In this document: positions 1 through 9,252 of the stretch, in pieces | How positions within the stretch are numbered: position 1 is the first letter of the stretch | How the letters are laid out: every line of letters starts with the position of its first letter | Source: Cytobacillus firmus NBRC 15306 | GTDB lineage: Bacteria; Bacillota; Bacilli; Bacillales; Cytobacillaceae | Direction: 5' to 3' | Assembly (NCBI RefSeq): GCF_001591465.1 | Contig: NZ_BCUY01000003.1 | Coordinates: 1 to 64,000 of the forward strand | DNA: 64,000 nucleotides | Program-made: the position numbers and the translations under genes | The notes under the pieces: generated by a model | Told to the model about the DNA's origin: nothing | Seen by the model: only the letters and a program-made list of their open reading frames with translations | Database searches by the model: none

Positions 1-2584
1 GGTGCAGTTCATATAATGTATTTAATGCCTGCATTGGCGTCATATCAAGGATATCGAGCGCTTTGACTTTATCAATAATCTTCTTTTCTTTAGAGCCTAT
101 TGAAGGTTTCTTCACGTCTTCAGGCTCCTCAAAGAAGGATAATTGGGCAGCAGGCTCTGCAATCTTTTCTGCAGCAGGAATCTCTTTTTTCATTGGATGA
201 GAGTCGTTCGATTCCAGTCCTGTTAAAATTTCATTGGCCCTTACAATCAGTTCATTCGGAAGCTCTGCAAGCTGGGCAACATGGATTCCATAACTCTTAT
301 CTGCTGCTCCTTCCTTAATTTTATGAAGGAACACAACCCGACCATTTTGCTCGACAGCGCTGACATGGATGTTTTTCACTTTTTGCAGTTCTTCTTCAAG
401 CACGGTCAATTCATGGTAGTGGGTGGAAAACAATGTCTTCGCCCCAATCCGGTCGTGAATATATTCAATGATTGCCTGCGCCAAAGCCATTCCATCATAG
501 GTGGATGTTCCGCGCCCGATTTCATCGAACAGAATCAAACTGTTTTGAGTGGCATTCACAATAGCATTTCGCGCTTCAAGCATCTCGACCATGAATGTAC
601 TCTGGCCGGAAATAAGGTCATCGGCGGCTCCGATTCTCGTAAATACCTGGTCAAAAATCGGCAGCACGGCTTCAGAAGCAGGTACATAGCAGCCGATTTG
701 GGCTAAAATCGCAGTCAGGGCGATTTGCCGCATATACGTACTTTTACCGGACATATTCGGCCCTGTAATCAGCAGCACTTCCCGGTCCGCATCCATATAA
801 CAGTCATTCGGCACATATTCTTGTGCGTTCAGCACTTTTTCAACGACTGGATGGCGGCCGTCTTTGATATAAACCCGTCTTTCATTTGAAAAACTTGGCT
901 TTATATAATGCCTTTGCTCGCTGACAGCGGAGAAGCACTGAAGAACATCCAGCTCACTTAGTGTTTTCGCCAGCTTTTGCAATCTCGGAATAAATTCTTT
1001 TACATGTTCGCGGACATTCGTAAATAATTCATACTCGAGCTCCACACACTTTTCCTGTGCTTCCAGTATGAGTGATTCTTTTTCCTTTAATTCAGGCGTA
1101 ATAAATCGTTCGGCATTGGTCAGGGTCTGTTTGCGCTCATATTGCCCTTCTTTTAGAAGATGAAGGTTAGCGCGAGTAACTTCAATATAATAGCCAAACA
1201 CACGGTTAAAACCGATTTTCAATGATTTAATGCCTGTTTTTTCACGTTCCTGCTTCTCAAGCTGGGCAATCCAGGTTTTCCCGTTGCGGCTGGCATCACG
1301 GTATTTATCCAGCTCTTCATGATAGCCGTCCTGAATGATGTTTCCATCCTTCAATGACAGCGGCGGATTTTCCATTATCGCGCTTTCCAAAGTATCCGTG
1401 ACTTCTTCACACGCATCCAGGCGCTCAGCAAGCCTCACTGCTTCCTCATTCGGCAGATTTGAGACCATTTCTTTTAGAACAGGTATCTGCTGAAGAGATT
1501 TCTTAAGCTGCACAAGGTCGCGGGCATTTACATTTCCAAACGCCACTCTTCCTGCAAGGCGTTCCAGATCATAGACTTCCTTCAGTTTTTCCCGGATTTC
1601 TTCCCGTTCAAAGAAAGAGTGAATAAGCGTTTCAACCAGCGAATGGCGGCGTTTGATTTCCTGTTCATCAATAAGCGGCCTGTCGATCCATTGCTTTAAA
1701 AGCCTGCCGCCCATGGCAGTCTTCGTTTCATCCAGGAGCCATAACAGCGAGCCCTTCTTGCCTTTGCTGCGGATGGTTTCTGTCAGCTCAAGATTCTTTT
1801 TTGAAAAATAATCGATTTTCATGTATTGATTAATCTGATAAGTAGCCACCTTTTGAAGGTGATCCAGGCTCCTCTTCTGCGTACGGTACAGGTAATTAAT
1901 CAGTCTGCAAGAAGTTGTCCTGAGCTTGTCCTGATTTAAATCAGCCAGAAGTCCCTCGAAAGAGTCCCGGACTCCGCAATCATCCTCGAATGAAATCGCC
2001 ATGACGGAGCGTTCTTTCATTCTCCGCTGCCATTCTCCATCAAAGTCGGAAGAGATGACTACTTCCTTTGCACCTGACATAGACAGCTCGTTTAAGACCT
2101 CATCAAACCCGCTGCTTAACATCGTTACCTTCGTCTCACCTGTTGATAAATCATTGGTGGCAAATCCAAAGGTTTCATCTTCAAAGACCGAAATCGATGC
2201 AATATAGTTGTTTTCTTTTTCCTGAAGGCCTTTGCCCTCCATCATTGTTCCAGGTGTGATAAGCTGAACGACTTCCCGCTTCACAACTCCTTTTGCCTGT
2301 TTCGGATCTTCTGTTTGCTCGCAGATTGCGACTTTGTATCCTTTTTCAATCAATTGTTCAATATAAACCGGTGCTGAATGATACGGCACCCCGCACATGG
2401 GAATCCTTTCTTCCGTGCCTCCCTCGCGGCTGGTTAATGTGATTTCAAGCTCCTGTGATGCTTTAAGTGCATCATCGAAAAACATTTCGTAAAAGTCTCC
2501 AAGGCGAAAAAATAAAAAGGCATCCTGATATTCTGCCTTTACCCTTAAATATTGCTGTATCATAGGCGTGTATGCTGCTGCCAT
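1..2584 (-). CDS. mutS: DNA mismatch repair protein MutS (3' end cut by window)
   Basis: MutS binds mispaired or looped DNA and recruits MutL in methyl-independent mismatch repair. The frame is open from an ATG at 2584 to the window edge, giving about 861 residues, close to the usual Bacillus length of about 860, so only the extreme C-terminus is missing. Visible signatures are the mismatch-wedge motif GDFYEMF near residue 31, the ATPase Walker [10 protein letters not shown] near residue 608, and the Walker B/D-loop [12 protein letters not shown]. The start has GGAGGAAGTT in front of it. In Bacillus mutS follows cotE and precedes mutL; here two extra genes lie between cotE and mutS. Identification is secure. 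Confidence 0.97.
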   Translation of the reverse strand, partial: MAAAYTPMIQQYLRVKAEYQDAFLFFRLGDFYEMFFDDALKASQELEITLTSREGGTEERIPMCGVPYHSAPVYIEQLIEKGYKVAICEQTEDPKQAKGVVKREVVQLITPGTMMEGKGLQEKENNYIASISVFEDETFGFATNDLSTGETKVTMLSSGFDEVLNELSMSGAKEVVISSDFDGEWQRRMKERSVMAISFEDDCGVRDSFEGLLADLNQDKLRTTSCRLINYLYRTQKRSLDHLQKVATYQINQYMKIDYFSKKNLELTETIRSKGKKGSLLWLLDETKTAMGGRLLKQWIDRPLIDEQEIKRRHSLVETLIHSFFEREEIREKLKEVYDLERLAGRVAFGNVNARDLVQLKKSLQQIPVLKEMVSNLPNEEAVRLAERLDACEEVTDTLESAIMENPPLSLKDGNIIQDGYHEELDKYRDASRNGKTWIAQLEKQEREKTGIKSLKIGFNRVFGYYIEVTRANLHLLKEGQYERKQTLTNAERFITPELKEKESLILEAQEKCVELEYELFTNVREHVKEFIPRLQKLAKTLSELDVLQCFSAVSEQRHYIKPSFSNERRVYIKDGRHPVVEKVLNAQEYVPNDCYMDADREVLLITGPNMSGKSTYMRQIALTAILAQIGCYVPASEAVLPIFDQVFTRIGAADDLISGQSTFMVEMLEARNAIVNATQNSLILFDEIGRGTSTYDGMALAQAIIEYIHDRIGAKTLFSTHYHELTVLEEELQKVKNIHVSAVEQNGRVVFLHKIKEGAADKSYGIHVAQLAELPNELIVRANEILTGLESNDSHPMKKEIPAAEKIAEPAAQLSFFEEPEDVKKPSIGSKEKKIIDKVKALDILDMTPMQALNTLYELH

Positions 2585-2740
2585 AACTTCCTCCAACGAT
2601 CCATAATCTATTATTTTATAATCCTTTTTTAGAGATTTCCTCTAAAAACGTCTTTTTCATTATATCATAGATTATTGGCTGACTCAGATGTGCAATATTT
2701 GCCTTAGCTATTTCTTTTCACAGGTTCTCAGGCCAAGAAA

Positions 2741-2770
2741 TAAAGCAGCAGCTCCCCAATGGAGAGCTGC
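2741..2770 (-). terminator. Rho-independent terminator after the YvbH-like gene
   Basis: On the minus strand a GCAGCTCTCC/GGGGAGCTGC hairpin is followed by a T-rich run (TTTATTTCTT). It ends the transcript of the gene at 2779-3396 and isolates it from mutS. Confidence 0.8.
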
Positions 2771-2778
2771 CAGGATTC

Positions 2779-3396
2779 TTAGTTATTAATGTATTTTTCA
2801 AACACATATCCGAAGTCTTTCACATTATATTTCTTGCGGCTGTTCATCAGCCAGTTGAAGGCTGTTTCATTTAGTACACGGAAATTGTCCACCACATTGG
2901 CGTCCTGATTGGACACTGAACGTCCAAGAGTGCTTGATGCCAAATTCAGGCTTTTTTCAGCATACTCCATGGACACTTCATTTTCGCGGCAGATTTCGGA
3001 AATGCGGATCAGTGCTTTATATAAATCTTTCAATTCTTCGATATGCTTTTTATGTACGTCAATAGAGAATGCCTGAGATCCAATCACGAATTTGATTTCC
3101 ACATCCAAATCGACTGTACCAGCTGTTTCCAGCATCACATTTGAAATGCTGTATTCGCGGTAGCTGTAGCGCTTTAGAGTTCGTTTTTTGCTGACAGCAC
3201 TTGTACCATCCAGATGAATAAGCGCCTTATTTGTAAAGCAATATTCATCAGACTTGGACTTGATCAGGAAATAGATTTTCTCATTATCTTCGTGCAGGAC
3301 ATAATCATCAGCATCGACTTTGTCATAATCAGCCGGGTGAATGACGCTTCCCACATCACTTAATCCCAGCACATCAGAAGCAACCTTTTTAAACAT
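2779..3396 (-). CDS. PH-domain protein, YvbH-like
   Basis: A 205-residue soluble protein resembling B. subtilis YvbH: an N-terminal bacterial pleckstrin-homology-like domain (about residues 10-125, containing KIYFLIKSKSDEYCFTNKAL and GTVDLDVEIKF) and a helical C-terminal oligomerisation-type tail (about 125-205). The family has no established biochemical role. No signal peptide or membrane segment is visible. The gene stands alone with its own terminator, between the VOC gene and mutS, where the B. subtilis order would have cotE next to mutS, so it probably reached this site by local rearrangement. Assignment to the family is from remembered similarity; the function is unknown. Confidence 0.7.
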   Translation of the reverse strand: MFKKVASDVLGLSDVGSVIHPADYDKVDADDYVLHEDNEKIYFLIKSKSDEYCFTNKALIHLDGTSAVSKKRTLKRYSYREYSISNVMLETAGTVDLDVEIKFVIGSQAFSIDVHKKHIEELKDLYKALIRISEICRENEVSMEYAEKSLNLASSTLGRSVSNQDANVVDNFRVLNETAFNWLMNSRKKYNVKDFGYVFEKYINN

Positions 3397-3490
3397 AAAC
3401 CCTCAACCTTTCTGAATTCATTTTACTACTTTGCTATTTTAACATATTTAGGAAAATGATAGCTTATTCATCTTAAAATTTACGTTGGAA

Positions 3491-3516
3491 AAGCTCCCGG
3501 CAAACCGGAAGCTTTA
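3491..3516 (-). terminator. Probable terminator of the VOC gene
   Basis: The minus-strand stem AAAGCTTCCGG/CCGGGAGCTTT begins at the end of the VOC coding region and is followed by only a short TTTTCC tract, so termination may be incomplete. Confidence 0.5.
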
Positions 3517-4563
3517 TATCCCTGGTGTATTCATTAAGACAATCGGCCATCCATCGGGGTCTTCTATTGTTATTCCGCCTCTGCCCCAATATGGATTTTC
3601 CGGTTCTGTTTCCATATACCCAAAGGCAGCAAGCCTTTCGGCAATGTTATCACGCTCCAGGCGGTCTCCCACATAAAAAACTAATAGATGCTCCTTTGTC
3701 GGCTGCGGAAGCTCCATTTTTTCCTTAGATTGAGTAAATTCAAGATGGTATTGGCTATCAGGCAGACCAATCATAATACCATCATAGCCTTCATGATTCC
3801 AAAACTCGCCAACTCTCTTCAGACCCAGTCCTTTTTCATAAAAGGAAATGAGTTTATCAAGCTCGTTTGTCGGACGTGCAATGCGAAATTGCACAGCCGG
3901 GATGCTCCCTTCCCATTCCTTCCTCACAATCACTTCATAAGGATATTCCTGATGCTGAAACATAACATCCCTTGGTCCTGATGCAAATACTTTAATTGGT
4001 GAAATAACGGAAGCCCTTTCTGTTGGATACCAGTTCCGCCCTTCCTTTACAAGCACAAAAACCCCTTTCCTGTCTCCGTAAAAAGCAAACGTCTCACTGG
4101 AATCCATCTGTTCATTGTACAGATACTGATCTAATTCCTGCTCCATTGCAGCTACATCATTGACTGGCAAGCCAACTTCCCCAACATCATGCCAGCGGAG
4201 ACCATCCTTTTTCACACCATCCAAAGGCCGCTCGAGCATCTCCATAATATTTCCGTCCGGATCGATAAAATATGCCTGCTTTCCTTTCCAAAACATACTG
4301 TACTCGCCGCTCTCATTTGGCAGCAGCACACTTTCAGCACCTAATTTCTGATACATATGTTCAAAGTATTCAGCATTAGTCCGGAAACACACATGATAAA
4401 AGGGGATTGCTGCATCTTTCTCAAAAAGAATCTTTGTTGAGCCGGCCATAATCGTAAAATAACTCTGAGTCTCCGTCAACAGTTCCATCTCCAGCACATT
4501 TGTATAAAATTCTTTCATCCTGTCTAAATCATGGCACTTCAAATTCAATTGAAATATTTTCAT
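3514..4563 (-). CDS. VOC-superfamily protein with two glyoxalase-like halves
   Basis: A 349-residue protein of the vicinal oxygen chelate superfamily (glyoxalase, dioxygenase and bleomycin-resistance fold). The N-terminal half (about 1-115) opens with the beta strand MKIFQLNLKCHDLDRMKEFY and closes with YFIDPDGNIMEM. A second copy (about 215-349) contains LISFYEKGLGLKRVGEFW and ends TIEDPDGWPIVLM. Each half shows the typical DPDG turn near its last metal-ligand strand. The substrate cannot be told; members act as dioxygenases, isomerases or antibiotic-binding proteins. The start is supported by AGAGG upstream. The gene is monocistronic, between cotE and the YvbH-like gene. Confidence 0.8.
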   Translation of the reverse strand: MKIFQLNLKCHDLDRMKEFYTNVLEMELLTETQSYFTIMAGSTKILFEKDAAIPFYHVCFRTNAEYFEHMYQKLGAESVLLPNESGEYSMFWKGKQAYFIDPDGNIMEMLERPLDGVKKDGLRWHDVGEVGLPVNDVAAMEQELDQYLYNEQMDSSETFAFYGDRKGVFVLVKEGRNWYPTERASVISPIKVFASGPRDVMFQHQEYPYEVIVRKEWEGSIPAVQFRIARPTNELDKLISFYEKGLGLKRVGEFWNHEGYDGIMIGLPDSQYHLEFTQSKEKMELPQPTKEHLLVFYVGDRLERDNIAERLAAFGYMETEPENPYWGRGGITIEDPDGWPIVLMNTPGI

Positions 4564-4695
4564 CCTCGCCTCTCCCCTTTACATCTTATACCTCCATTCT
4601 AAGGTAATGCACTGCAGATGCATTCAGACTAAAGGCGGAAGGTGCTGTCATTAATTCGCTTGAATTTGGCTGACACTATGAAAATATAAAAAGAA

Positions 4696-4722
4696 AAACT
4701 AGGAAGCAAAACCTCCTAGTTT
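4696..4722 (-). terminator. cotE terminator
   Basis: The minus-strand stem AAACTAGGAGG/CTTCCTAGTTT is followed by TTCTTTTT, directly after the cotE stop codon. Confidence 0.85.
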
Positions 4723-4726
4723 GTCA

Positions 4727-5272
4727 TTACTCTTCTTCAGTTCCCACCAAGAAATCCGGATTTAAATCCTCGAATTCTTCATCCTCCACATCAAGTCCCC
4801 AAGCGTCATCATCGCACTCGCACTTGTCTGGATGAACAGCTACACAAACTTTTGTTTCGCCGATCACCTCGACCATGAACTCTCTTTCCACAGTGACGAT
4901 GATTTTGTTGCCATTTGGAGAAATGACTGCTTCACAGCAGCTCGGCTGCTGCAGAACACGGGCGATGACATCATGATCATCCAAACAGTCCGGATCACGG
5001 TACTTCAATTTAATGACATCTTTATACTCAACCCGTTCGGTAACAACTTCGGTTTTTGTATTATTGTTGAAAGAGTACCAAACGTTAATGTCATAATGGC
5101 CGCAGATTTCCACTGTTTTCCCAGCTTTTTTCGCCTCGTACGTATGGTTTATGATCCAGCAGCCAAGTATGCTTGACGGATGGTGTGACGGGCAGATCGT
5201 ATGATTGGACTGTGTGAATTTACGTCCTTTCGCAACGACCGCTTTCGTTATAATCTCTCTGTAATCTCCCAT
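4727..5272 (-). CDS. cotE: Outer spore coat morphogenetic protein CotE
   Basis: CotE is made in the mother cell, assembles around the forespore and organises the outer coat (and in some species the exosporium). The product is 181 residues, as in B. subtilis, with the family-typical N-terminus [20 protein letters not shown], the core [20 protein letters not shown], and the acidic C-terminus ending [12 protein letters not shown] longer frame exists to 5302, but the AGGAGGG sequence lies just upstream of the internal ATG at 5272, so that start is chosen. A sigma-K-like promoter lies at 5376-5402. Divergent small genes of unknown role begin at 5589. Confidence 0.96.
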   Translation of the reverse strand: MGDYREIITKAVVAKGRKFTQSNHTICPSHHPSSILGCWIINHTYEAKKAGKTVEICGHYDINVWYSFNNNTKTEVVTERVEYKDVIKLKYRDPDCLDDHDVIARVLQQPSCCEAVISPNGNKIIVTVEREFMVEVIGETKVCVAVHPDKCECDDDAWGLDVEDEEFEDLNPDFLVGTEEE

Positions 5273-5375
5273 TGCGAGCGAACCCTCCTCATTCATTTTC
5301 AATTCATCCTATGCGGGATATTAGACTAGTGTGCGATAATTTTTATGAATGTTAGGCAAAAGTATTGGCATGATT

Positions 5376-5402
5376 TATAGTATGCCGGGAGCGGGCGAAT
5401 GT
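5376..5402 (-). promoter_or_regulatory. Sigma-K-type promoter candidate for cotE
   Basis: On the minus strand an AC at 5401-5402 (context AACA) is followed after 16 bases by CATACTATA at 5376-5384. This matches the sigma-K pattern mACm, 16-17 bases, CATAnnnTA. It lies about 100 bases before the cotE start. B. subtilis cotE is known to have a late mother-cell promoter. The -10 is embedded in an inverted repeat, GGCAT at 5367-5371 and ATGCC at 5382-5386. Confidence 0.65.
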
Positions 5403-5555
5403 TCCGGTCTAAACAAATCCAGCAGGAGAATTCTCTATATAAATAAGGAAACTGCCTGCCTATGGTAAGGACTTAAAACTCACTAATAGGTATGTAATTG
5501 AAAAATGCACGTTTGTCCTACTGCATTTGCGGAGACAGCTTGGCTCTTGAATCAA

Positions 5556-5561
5556 TATAAT
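5556..5561 (+). promoter_or_regulatory. Possible -10 element for the small plus-strand operon
   Basis: A perfect TATAAT lies 12 bases before the first ribosome binding site, but no good -35 hexamer sits 16-18 bases upstream and I found no sigma-E, F, G or K match on the plus strand. The assignment is weak. Confidence 0.3.
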
Positions 5562-5588
5562 AAACTATCGATAAGGAGGTGAACAGGA

Positions 5589-5963
5589 ATGGCAGACAAG
5601 GAGAACTCCAACTATAAAGTTTCAATCAATGGCAAAGAGATGACAGGGGAAGAAGCAAAACAATATGCAGAAGAAATGGTGGCCAAGTTTACGGAAACAT
5701 TGGGCGGATTCTATACAAAAGGATTAGAAAAAATTCAGTCTGAAGAGTTAAAAGGAAATCTTATGGAATCTCTTAAGCCGTTGAGAAACTTAGAAGGGCT
5801 CTTCACAAAAAATTCCTCCGGGATCGGGAATATGATTCCTGCATTAAAAAATCTGCTGCCTGTTGTGGAAACATCCGAGGATTATAAACAGGTGAAACTA
5901 TCTGTAAACGGTAAGAAACTTCTGGATCTGGATCTTTCAGACATGATGAAGAAAGACTCATAA
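5589..5963 (+). CDS. Unrecognised small protein, gene 1 of the plus-strand cluster
   Basis: I do not recognise this 124-residue protein. It is soluble, lysine- and glutamate-rich, with no signal peptide. Its two ends resemble each other: YKVSINGKEMTGEE at about residues 9-22 and VKLSVNGKKLLDLD at about 102-115, each a beta-hairpin-like element with an NGK turn, flanking a helical middle (about 22-75) and a hydrophobic stretch GNMIPALKNLLPVV. The ribosome binding site AAGGAGGTG is near perfect. The gene is divergent from cotE and 44 bases upstream of the next plus-strand gene, so they probably form one transcript. No function is claimed. Confidence 0.8.
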   Translation: MADKENSNYKVSINGKEMTGEEAKQYAEEMVAKFTETLGGFYTKGLEKIQSEELKGNLMESLKPLRNLEGLFTKNSSGIGNMIPALKNLLPVVETSEDYKQVKLSVNGKKLLDLDLSDMMKKDS

Positions 5964-6007
5964 TCTGGAAAACAGCCACTTCAATCAATTGAAGGAGGTG
6001 AAAAAAT

Positions 6008-6304
6008 ATGCTATCAAGATGCTATGATGATTACGAAAAAGACAATGGCGTATTGCCGAGCGGCGGAGCAGTGAATGGAGCAGACAGCGGCAATGAAGCG
6101 GAAGCTTTTACTTTCGCTGCACAAGCAAACCTTCCTCAAACAAACCTAAACGGCCAATTGCCGATTTCTGGTGGAGGATTTGCTGTTAACGCTGCACTGA
6201 TCAACATTCCAATTCTTTCAGCCCAATACAATATTGCAAATGGAGGAGACTCCACAGCCATTTCTGTGAACACTACAACTCAGCAGCAAAGCAACAAAGC
6301 GTAA
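6008..6304 (+). CDS. Unrecognised low-complexity protein, gene 2 of the plus-strand cluster
   Basis: I do not recognise this 98-residue protein. After a short charged N-terminus with a single cysteine (MLSRCYDDYEKD), the rest is rich in Gly, Ala, Asn, Gln, Thr and Ser, with alternating small and hydrophobic residues (FTFAAQANLPQTNLNGQLPI, then FAVNAALINIPILSAQYNIA) and a Q/T/N-rich tail. That composition suits a beta-structured or surface-assembling protein such as a spore coat or exosporium component, but this is inference. The ribosome binding site GAAGGAGGTG leaves no doubt about the start. It lies between the two other small genes on the plus strand. Confidence 0.8.
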   Translation: MLSRCYDDYEKDNGVLPSGGAVNGADSGNEAEAFTFAAQANLPQTNLNGQLPISGGGFAVNAALINIPILSAQYNIANGGDSTAISVNTTTQQQSNKA

Positions 6305-6369
6305 TTAAAGATAAAGCAATTCTTTCTATGCAGAGTCTAAAAATGTCCAAAAAGAAGGGAGGGAGTACC

Positions 6370-6720
6370 ATGCTAAGTCAAAATATGCAAAAGCTGGATC
6401 TGGATCCGGAAGTCCTCAAGCAGCTGGGTATTCCAAAGGAGTATATTGATATGGCTGCAGAAGCCGGAATACCGTCGATTAATAACCATGCTGCCGGCGG
6501 AAAGGGCGGACGGGCCATCAATCTCACATATGTGGATAATTACTCGACATTGCTTCTTGTGTATACTTTTCTCCTCAACTTTTTGGACAAAAAATCTGAT
6601 GATGCAGGGACTAAAATGCTGAATCAATCCCTGCTGTCAACGTTAAATGCAGCAATCATCGAACAGCAGGAGTACAGAAAAGAATTTTTAAAGGCAGTAG
6701 AACTATTGCGAAACCAATAA
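6370..6720 (+). CDS. Unrecognised small protein, gene 3 of the plus-strand cluster
   Basis: I do not recognise this 116-residue protein. The open frame extends upstream to 6328, but GAAGGGAGGGAG lies just before the ATG at 6370, so that start is chosen. The N-terminal third is acidic and helical (QKLDLDPEVLKQLGIPKEYIDM), followed by a glycine-rich turn (AAGGKGGRAIN), a hydrophobic helix (YSTLLLVYTFLLNFL, about residues 57-71) that could be a membrane or packing helix, and a charged helical C-terminus. It ends 57 bases before the bidirectional terminator shared with ricA. Function unknown; co-transcription with the two genes before it is likely. Confidence 0.8.
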   Translation: MLSQNMQKLDLDPEVLKQLGIPKEYIDMAAEAGIPSINNHAAGGKGGRAINLTYVDNYSTLLLVYTFLLNFLDKKSDDAGTKMLNQSLLSTLNAAIIEQQEYRKEFLKAVELLRNQ

Positions 6721-6776
6721 AAGGCCCCCCACAACCCATGGCCAATACCAATTCCTCCCTTAAATATAGAACGTAA

Positions 6777-6808
6777 AAACACCCTGCACCAATTGGTGCA
6801 GGGTGTTT
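6777..6808. terminator. Bidirectional terminator between the small cluster and ricA
   Basis: A perfect 14-base-pair stem, AAACACCCTGCACC and GGTGCAGGGTGTTT around an AATT loop. The A/T ends give U tracts in both directions, so it can end the plus-strand small-gene transcript and the minus-strand miaB-ricA transcript. Confidence 0.9.
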
Positions 6809-6821
6809 CACTATCTGTTTA

Positions 6822-7247
6822 TTAATGTGTACAGCTGCTGTTGCTGATTTTTGATCCTGTTTCGCCGCTCAGGAGATTTCCGCCTGTAGAAGTAATGACT
6901 TCGTCTGTTACAGTGTTGGAAATCGTATTAGCCACAATCTGCAGCAATTCATTAACATCCACCTGGGATTGCTTGAATTCCTGAACAACCGGGATTTCAT
7001 CCAGCTGCTGTTCCAATTGGGCAATTTTTTCTTCCGTTTTCTTTAATGCTTCAGCTTTACCATAGTGCTGAAGATTCACAGCCTGCTTTTGCAAGCCTTT
7101 GATTGTTGTAATGGTAGCACTAACCTTATCGTTTTCATTAATCTGTGCTTCAGCACGCTTGAAGAAATCCACTTCTTCTGTCTCTGCAATCATGCGTGCC
7201 AATTCCTTCGCACGTTCTACAATCTCATCTTTTGTGTATTTAGCCAT
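6822..7247 (-). CDS. ricA: RicA (YmcA), RicAFT complex subunit
   Basis: RicA forms, with RicF (YlbF) and RicT (YaaT), an Fe-S-containing complex that works with RNase Y in mRNA maturation and promotes biofilm formation, competence and sporulation. The 141-residue product has the YlbF/YmcA helical core with the conserved segment ETEEVDFFKRAEAQINENDK (about 22-41) and the C-terminal STGGNLLSGETGSK tail with a single cysteine near the end, as in B. subtilis YmcA. Its ATG overlaps the miaB stop by one base, so the pair is translationally coupled. The partner nuclease gene rny lies about 7.5 kb away on the same strand. Confidence 0.95.
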   Translation of the reverse strand: MAKYTKDEIVERAKELARMIAETEEVDFFKRAEAQINENDKVSATITTIKGLQKQAVNLQHYGKAEALKKTEEKIAQLEQQLDEIPVVQEFKQSQVDVNELLQIVANTISNTVTDEVITSTGGNLLSGETGSKISNSSCTH

Positions 7248-8797
7248 TACTGCTTCACCTCAACCGCGTCTAGTTCTTCTACCATTTCTCCGTTTAGGGA
7301 CCATGTCTTTGCATCGGTTACTTTTACTTTTACAATTTTGCCGATCGCTGTTTTCGGTCCCTTAAAGTTTACCAGCTTGTTCTTTCTTGTGTACCCTGCA
7401 AGAATTTCAGGATTGTTCTTGCTTTCCCCTTCCACAAGAACTTCGACAGTCTGGCCTTTATATTTTTTCATTGCTTCTGCCGATAATTCATTAACAACTG
7501 CATTCAGGCGCTGAAGACGTTCTTTCTTCACTTCCATTGGCACATTATCCACCATTTTGGCCGCTGGTGTGCCTTCACGAGGTGAGTAAATGAATGTATA
7601 AGCAGCCTCAAAGCCTACCTCCCGATACAGGGATATTGTTTCTTCGAATTGCTCTTCTGTCTCATTAGGATAGCCGACGATGATATCAGTTGTGAAAGTA
7701 GCCTCTGGAATAGCCGCTTTAATCTTGCGAACAAGTTCCAAGTATTGTTCCCTTGTATATTTACGGGCCATGATTTTCAGTACATCTGTTGAACCCGATT
7801 GAACTGGAAGGTGAATATGCTCTACCAGATTGCCGCCTTTGGCCAGCACTTCAATCAGATGATCATCAAAGTCGCGCGGATGACTTGTTGTAAAGCGGAC
7901 TCGCGGAATGTCTATTTTGCGCATTTCATCCATTAAATCGCCAAGACCGTAATTCATATCCTCAAAGTCTTTTCCATACGCGTTTACGTTTTGCCCAAGC
8001 AGGGTAATTTCCTGGTAGCCCTGTGCCGCTAACTGGCGCACTTCCTGAATGATATCCTCAGGACGTCTGCTCCGCTCTTTTCCGCGTGTATAAGGAACGA
8101 TGCAGTAAGTGCAGAATTTATCACAGCCGTACATAATGTTAACCCAGGCTTTGATATTGCCGCGGCGTACTTTTGGAAGGTTTTCAATTACATCCCCTTC
8201 CTTAGACCATACTTCAATAACCATTTCCTTTGACATATAGGCTTCTTGAAGAATGTTAGGAAGACGGTGGATGTTGTGTGTTCCAAAAATCATATCTACC
8301 TGGTTATATGTTTTAAGAATCTTGTTAACAACCGATTCTTCCTGTGACATACATCCGCAGACCCCAATCAGAAGATCCGGTTTTTCTTTTTTTAAATGTT
8401 TAAGATGGCCAAGTTCTCCAAACACTTTATTCTCGGCATTTTCCCGGATGGCACATGTATTAAGCAAAATGACATTCGCATCTTCCACTGAGTTTGTAGG
8501 CTCATAGCCAAGACCAAGGAAAATGCCGGCCATTACTTCTGTATCATGCTCGTTCATCTGGCAGCCGTATGTGCGGATATAGAATTTGCGGCCATTTCCC
8601 ATGCCATGAAATTCTTCAGGGATGTTAAAATCTTTATGATATTTTACTTCTTCTTTACCGCGTTTTTTCGCTTCCTTTAAGGAAGGTGCAGTGTAAACAG
8701 TTTCAAAGTATTTGCTGTAATCTTTTACGGATTTTTTGTCCGAAGGATTTGCTGTTTGCACTTGCTGGCTTTCTAAGCGTTGTTTTTCGTTCATCAT
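7247..8797 (-). CDS. miaB: tRNA-2-methylthio-N6-dimethylallyladenosine synthase MiaB
   Basis: MiaB is a radical SAM methylthiotransferase that converts i6A37 to ms2i6A37 in tRNAs reading UNN codons. In this 516-residue protein the N-terminal cluster cysteines are visible in YGCQMN (Cys79), NTCAIREN (Cys115) and VCGCMSQ (Cys149). The radical SAM motif CxxxCxxC is Cys225, 229 and 232 ([10 protein letters not shown]), and a TRAM domain (about 440-510) ends the protein. Two adjacent ATGs are possible starts; the B. subtilis protein begins MNEK, so the second (8794) is equally likely. Transcription probably starts from the promoter at 8893-8921. Confidence 0.97.
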   Translation of the reverse strand: MMNEKQRLESQQVQTANPSDKKSVKDYSKYFETVYTAPSLKEAKKRGKEEVKYHKDFNIPEEFHGMGNGRKFYIRTYGCQMNEHDTEVMAGIFLGLGYEPTNSVEDANVILLNTCAIRENAENKVFGELGHLKHLKKEKPDLLIGVCGCMSQEESVVNKILKTYNQVDMIFGTHNIHRLPNILQEAYMSKEMVIEVWSKEGDVIENLPKVRRGNIKAWVNIMYGCDKFCTYCIVPYTRGKERSRRPEDIIQEVRQLAAQGYQEITLLGQNVNAYGKDFEDMNYGLGDLMDEMRKIDIPRVRFTTSHPRDFDDHLIEVLAKGGNLVEHIHLPVQSGSTDVLKIMARKYTREQYLELVRKIKAAIPEATFTTDIIVGYPNETEEQFEETISLYREVGFEAAYTFIYSPREGTPAAKMVDNVPMEVKKERLQRLNAVVNELSAEAMKKYKGQTVEVLVEGESKNNPEILAGYTRKNKLVNFKGPKTAIGKIVKVKVTDAKTWSLNGEMVEELDAVEVKQ

Positions 8798-8892
8798 TTA
8801 TCCCCTTTCTCTTTCTCCTGAGCAGCATCTATCATTTAAACTCATTTTTCAGCTATTATTGGTGTGCATTTTATATATGTGCACATTATTAT

Positions 8893-8921
8893 AGTATAAG
8901 GCTTTCTTATAGTTAAAACAA
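8893..8921 (-). promoter_or_regulatory. Sigma-A promoter for miaB-ricA
   Basis: On the minus strand TTGTTT (8916-8921), 17 bases, TATACT (8893-8898). The 5' leader to miaB would be about 90 bases. Confidence 0.7.
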
Positions 8922-9220
8922 TAGAAAACCGCACTCAGCCTCTTATCAGCAGCTATTACTTGTATGTACGTTCTGGTAAAGTTTTAACCCTGCACAACCA
9001 CTAATACTAGACTAAAATTAACATTTTGTGTGTGATAAGTGTCACATTATATTCAATCTCCCTAAGCTTCGTCTCTGGTGGAATGCTTTCCACATTTTGC
9101 AGATTTTTATCCCGGATTACTCTAAACTTTCCTTATTTTTCTGATTGCTACTTCAATCCTGCTTTCATATCCCCAGTTTTTACATATTATTCGCCAAATT
9201 CACAATAGCCGTATCTGCCT

Positions 9221-9252
9221 CAAAAAAAGAAGCCCGGGAGCCCCGAGCTTCT
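9221..9252 (-). terminator. korA-korB terminator
   Basis: The minus-strand stem GAAGCTCGGG/CCCGGGCTTC is followed by TTTTTTTG, right after the korB stop. Confidence 0.88.

Noticed and set aside
281-706. 141-codon plus-strand frame inside mutS
   Set aside because: It is a shadow of the mutS frame; no start signal and the minus-strand protein is fully conserved.
5461-5588. Sigma-E, F, G or K promoter for the plus-strand island
   Set aside because: No CATA-type -10 exists on the plus strand of this gap; only a lone TATAAT with a poor -35 was found.
9026-9208. 60-codon plus-strand frame in the korB-miaB gap
   Set aside because: GTG start without a ribosome binding site, AT-rich composition and no recognisable motif.
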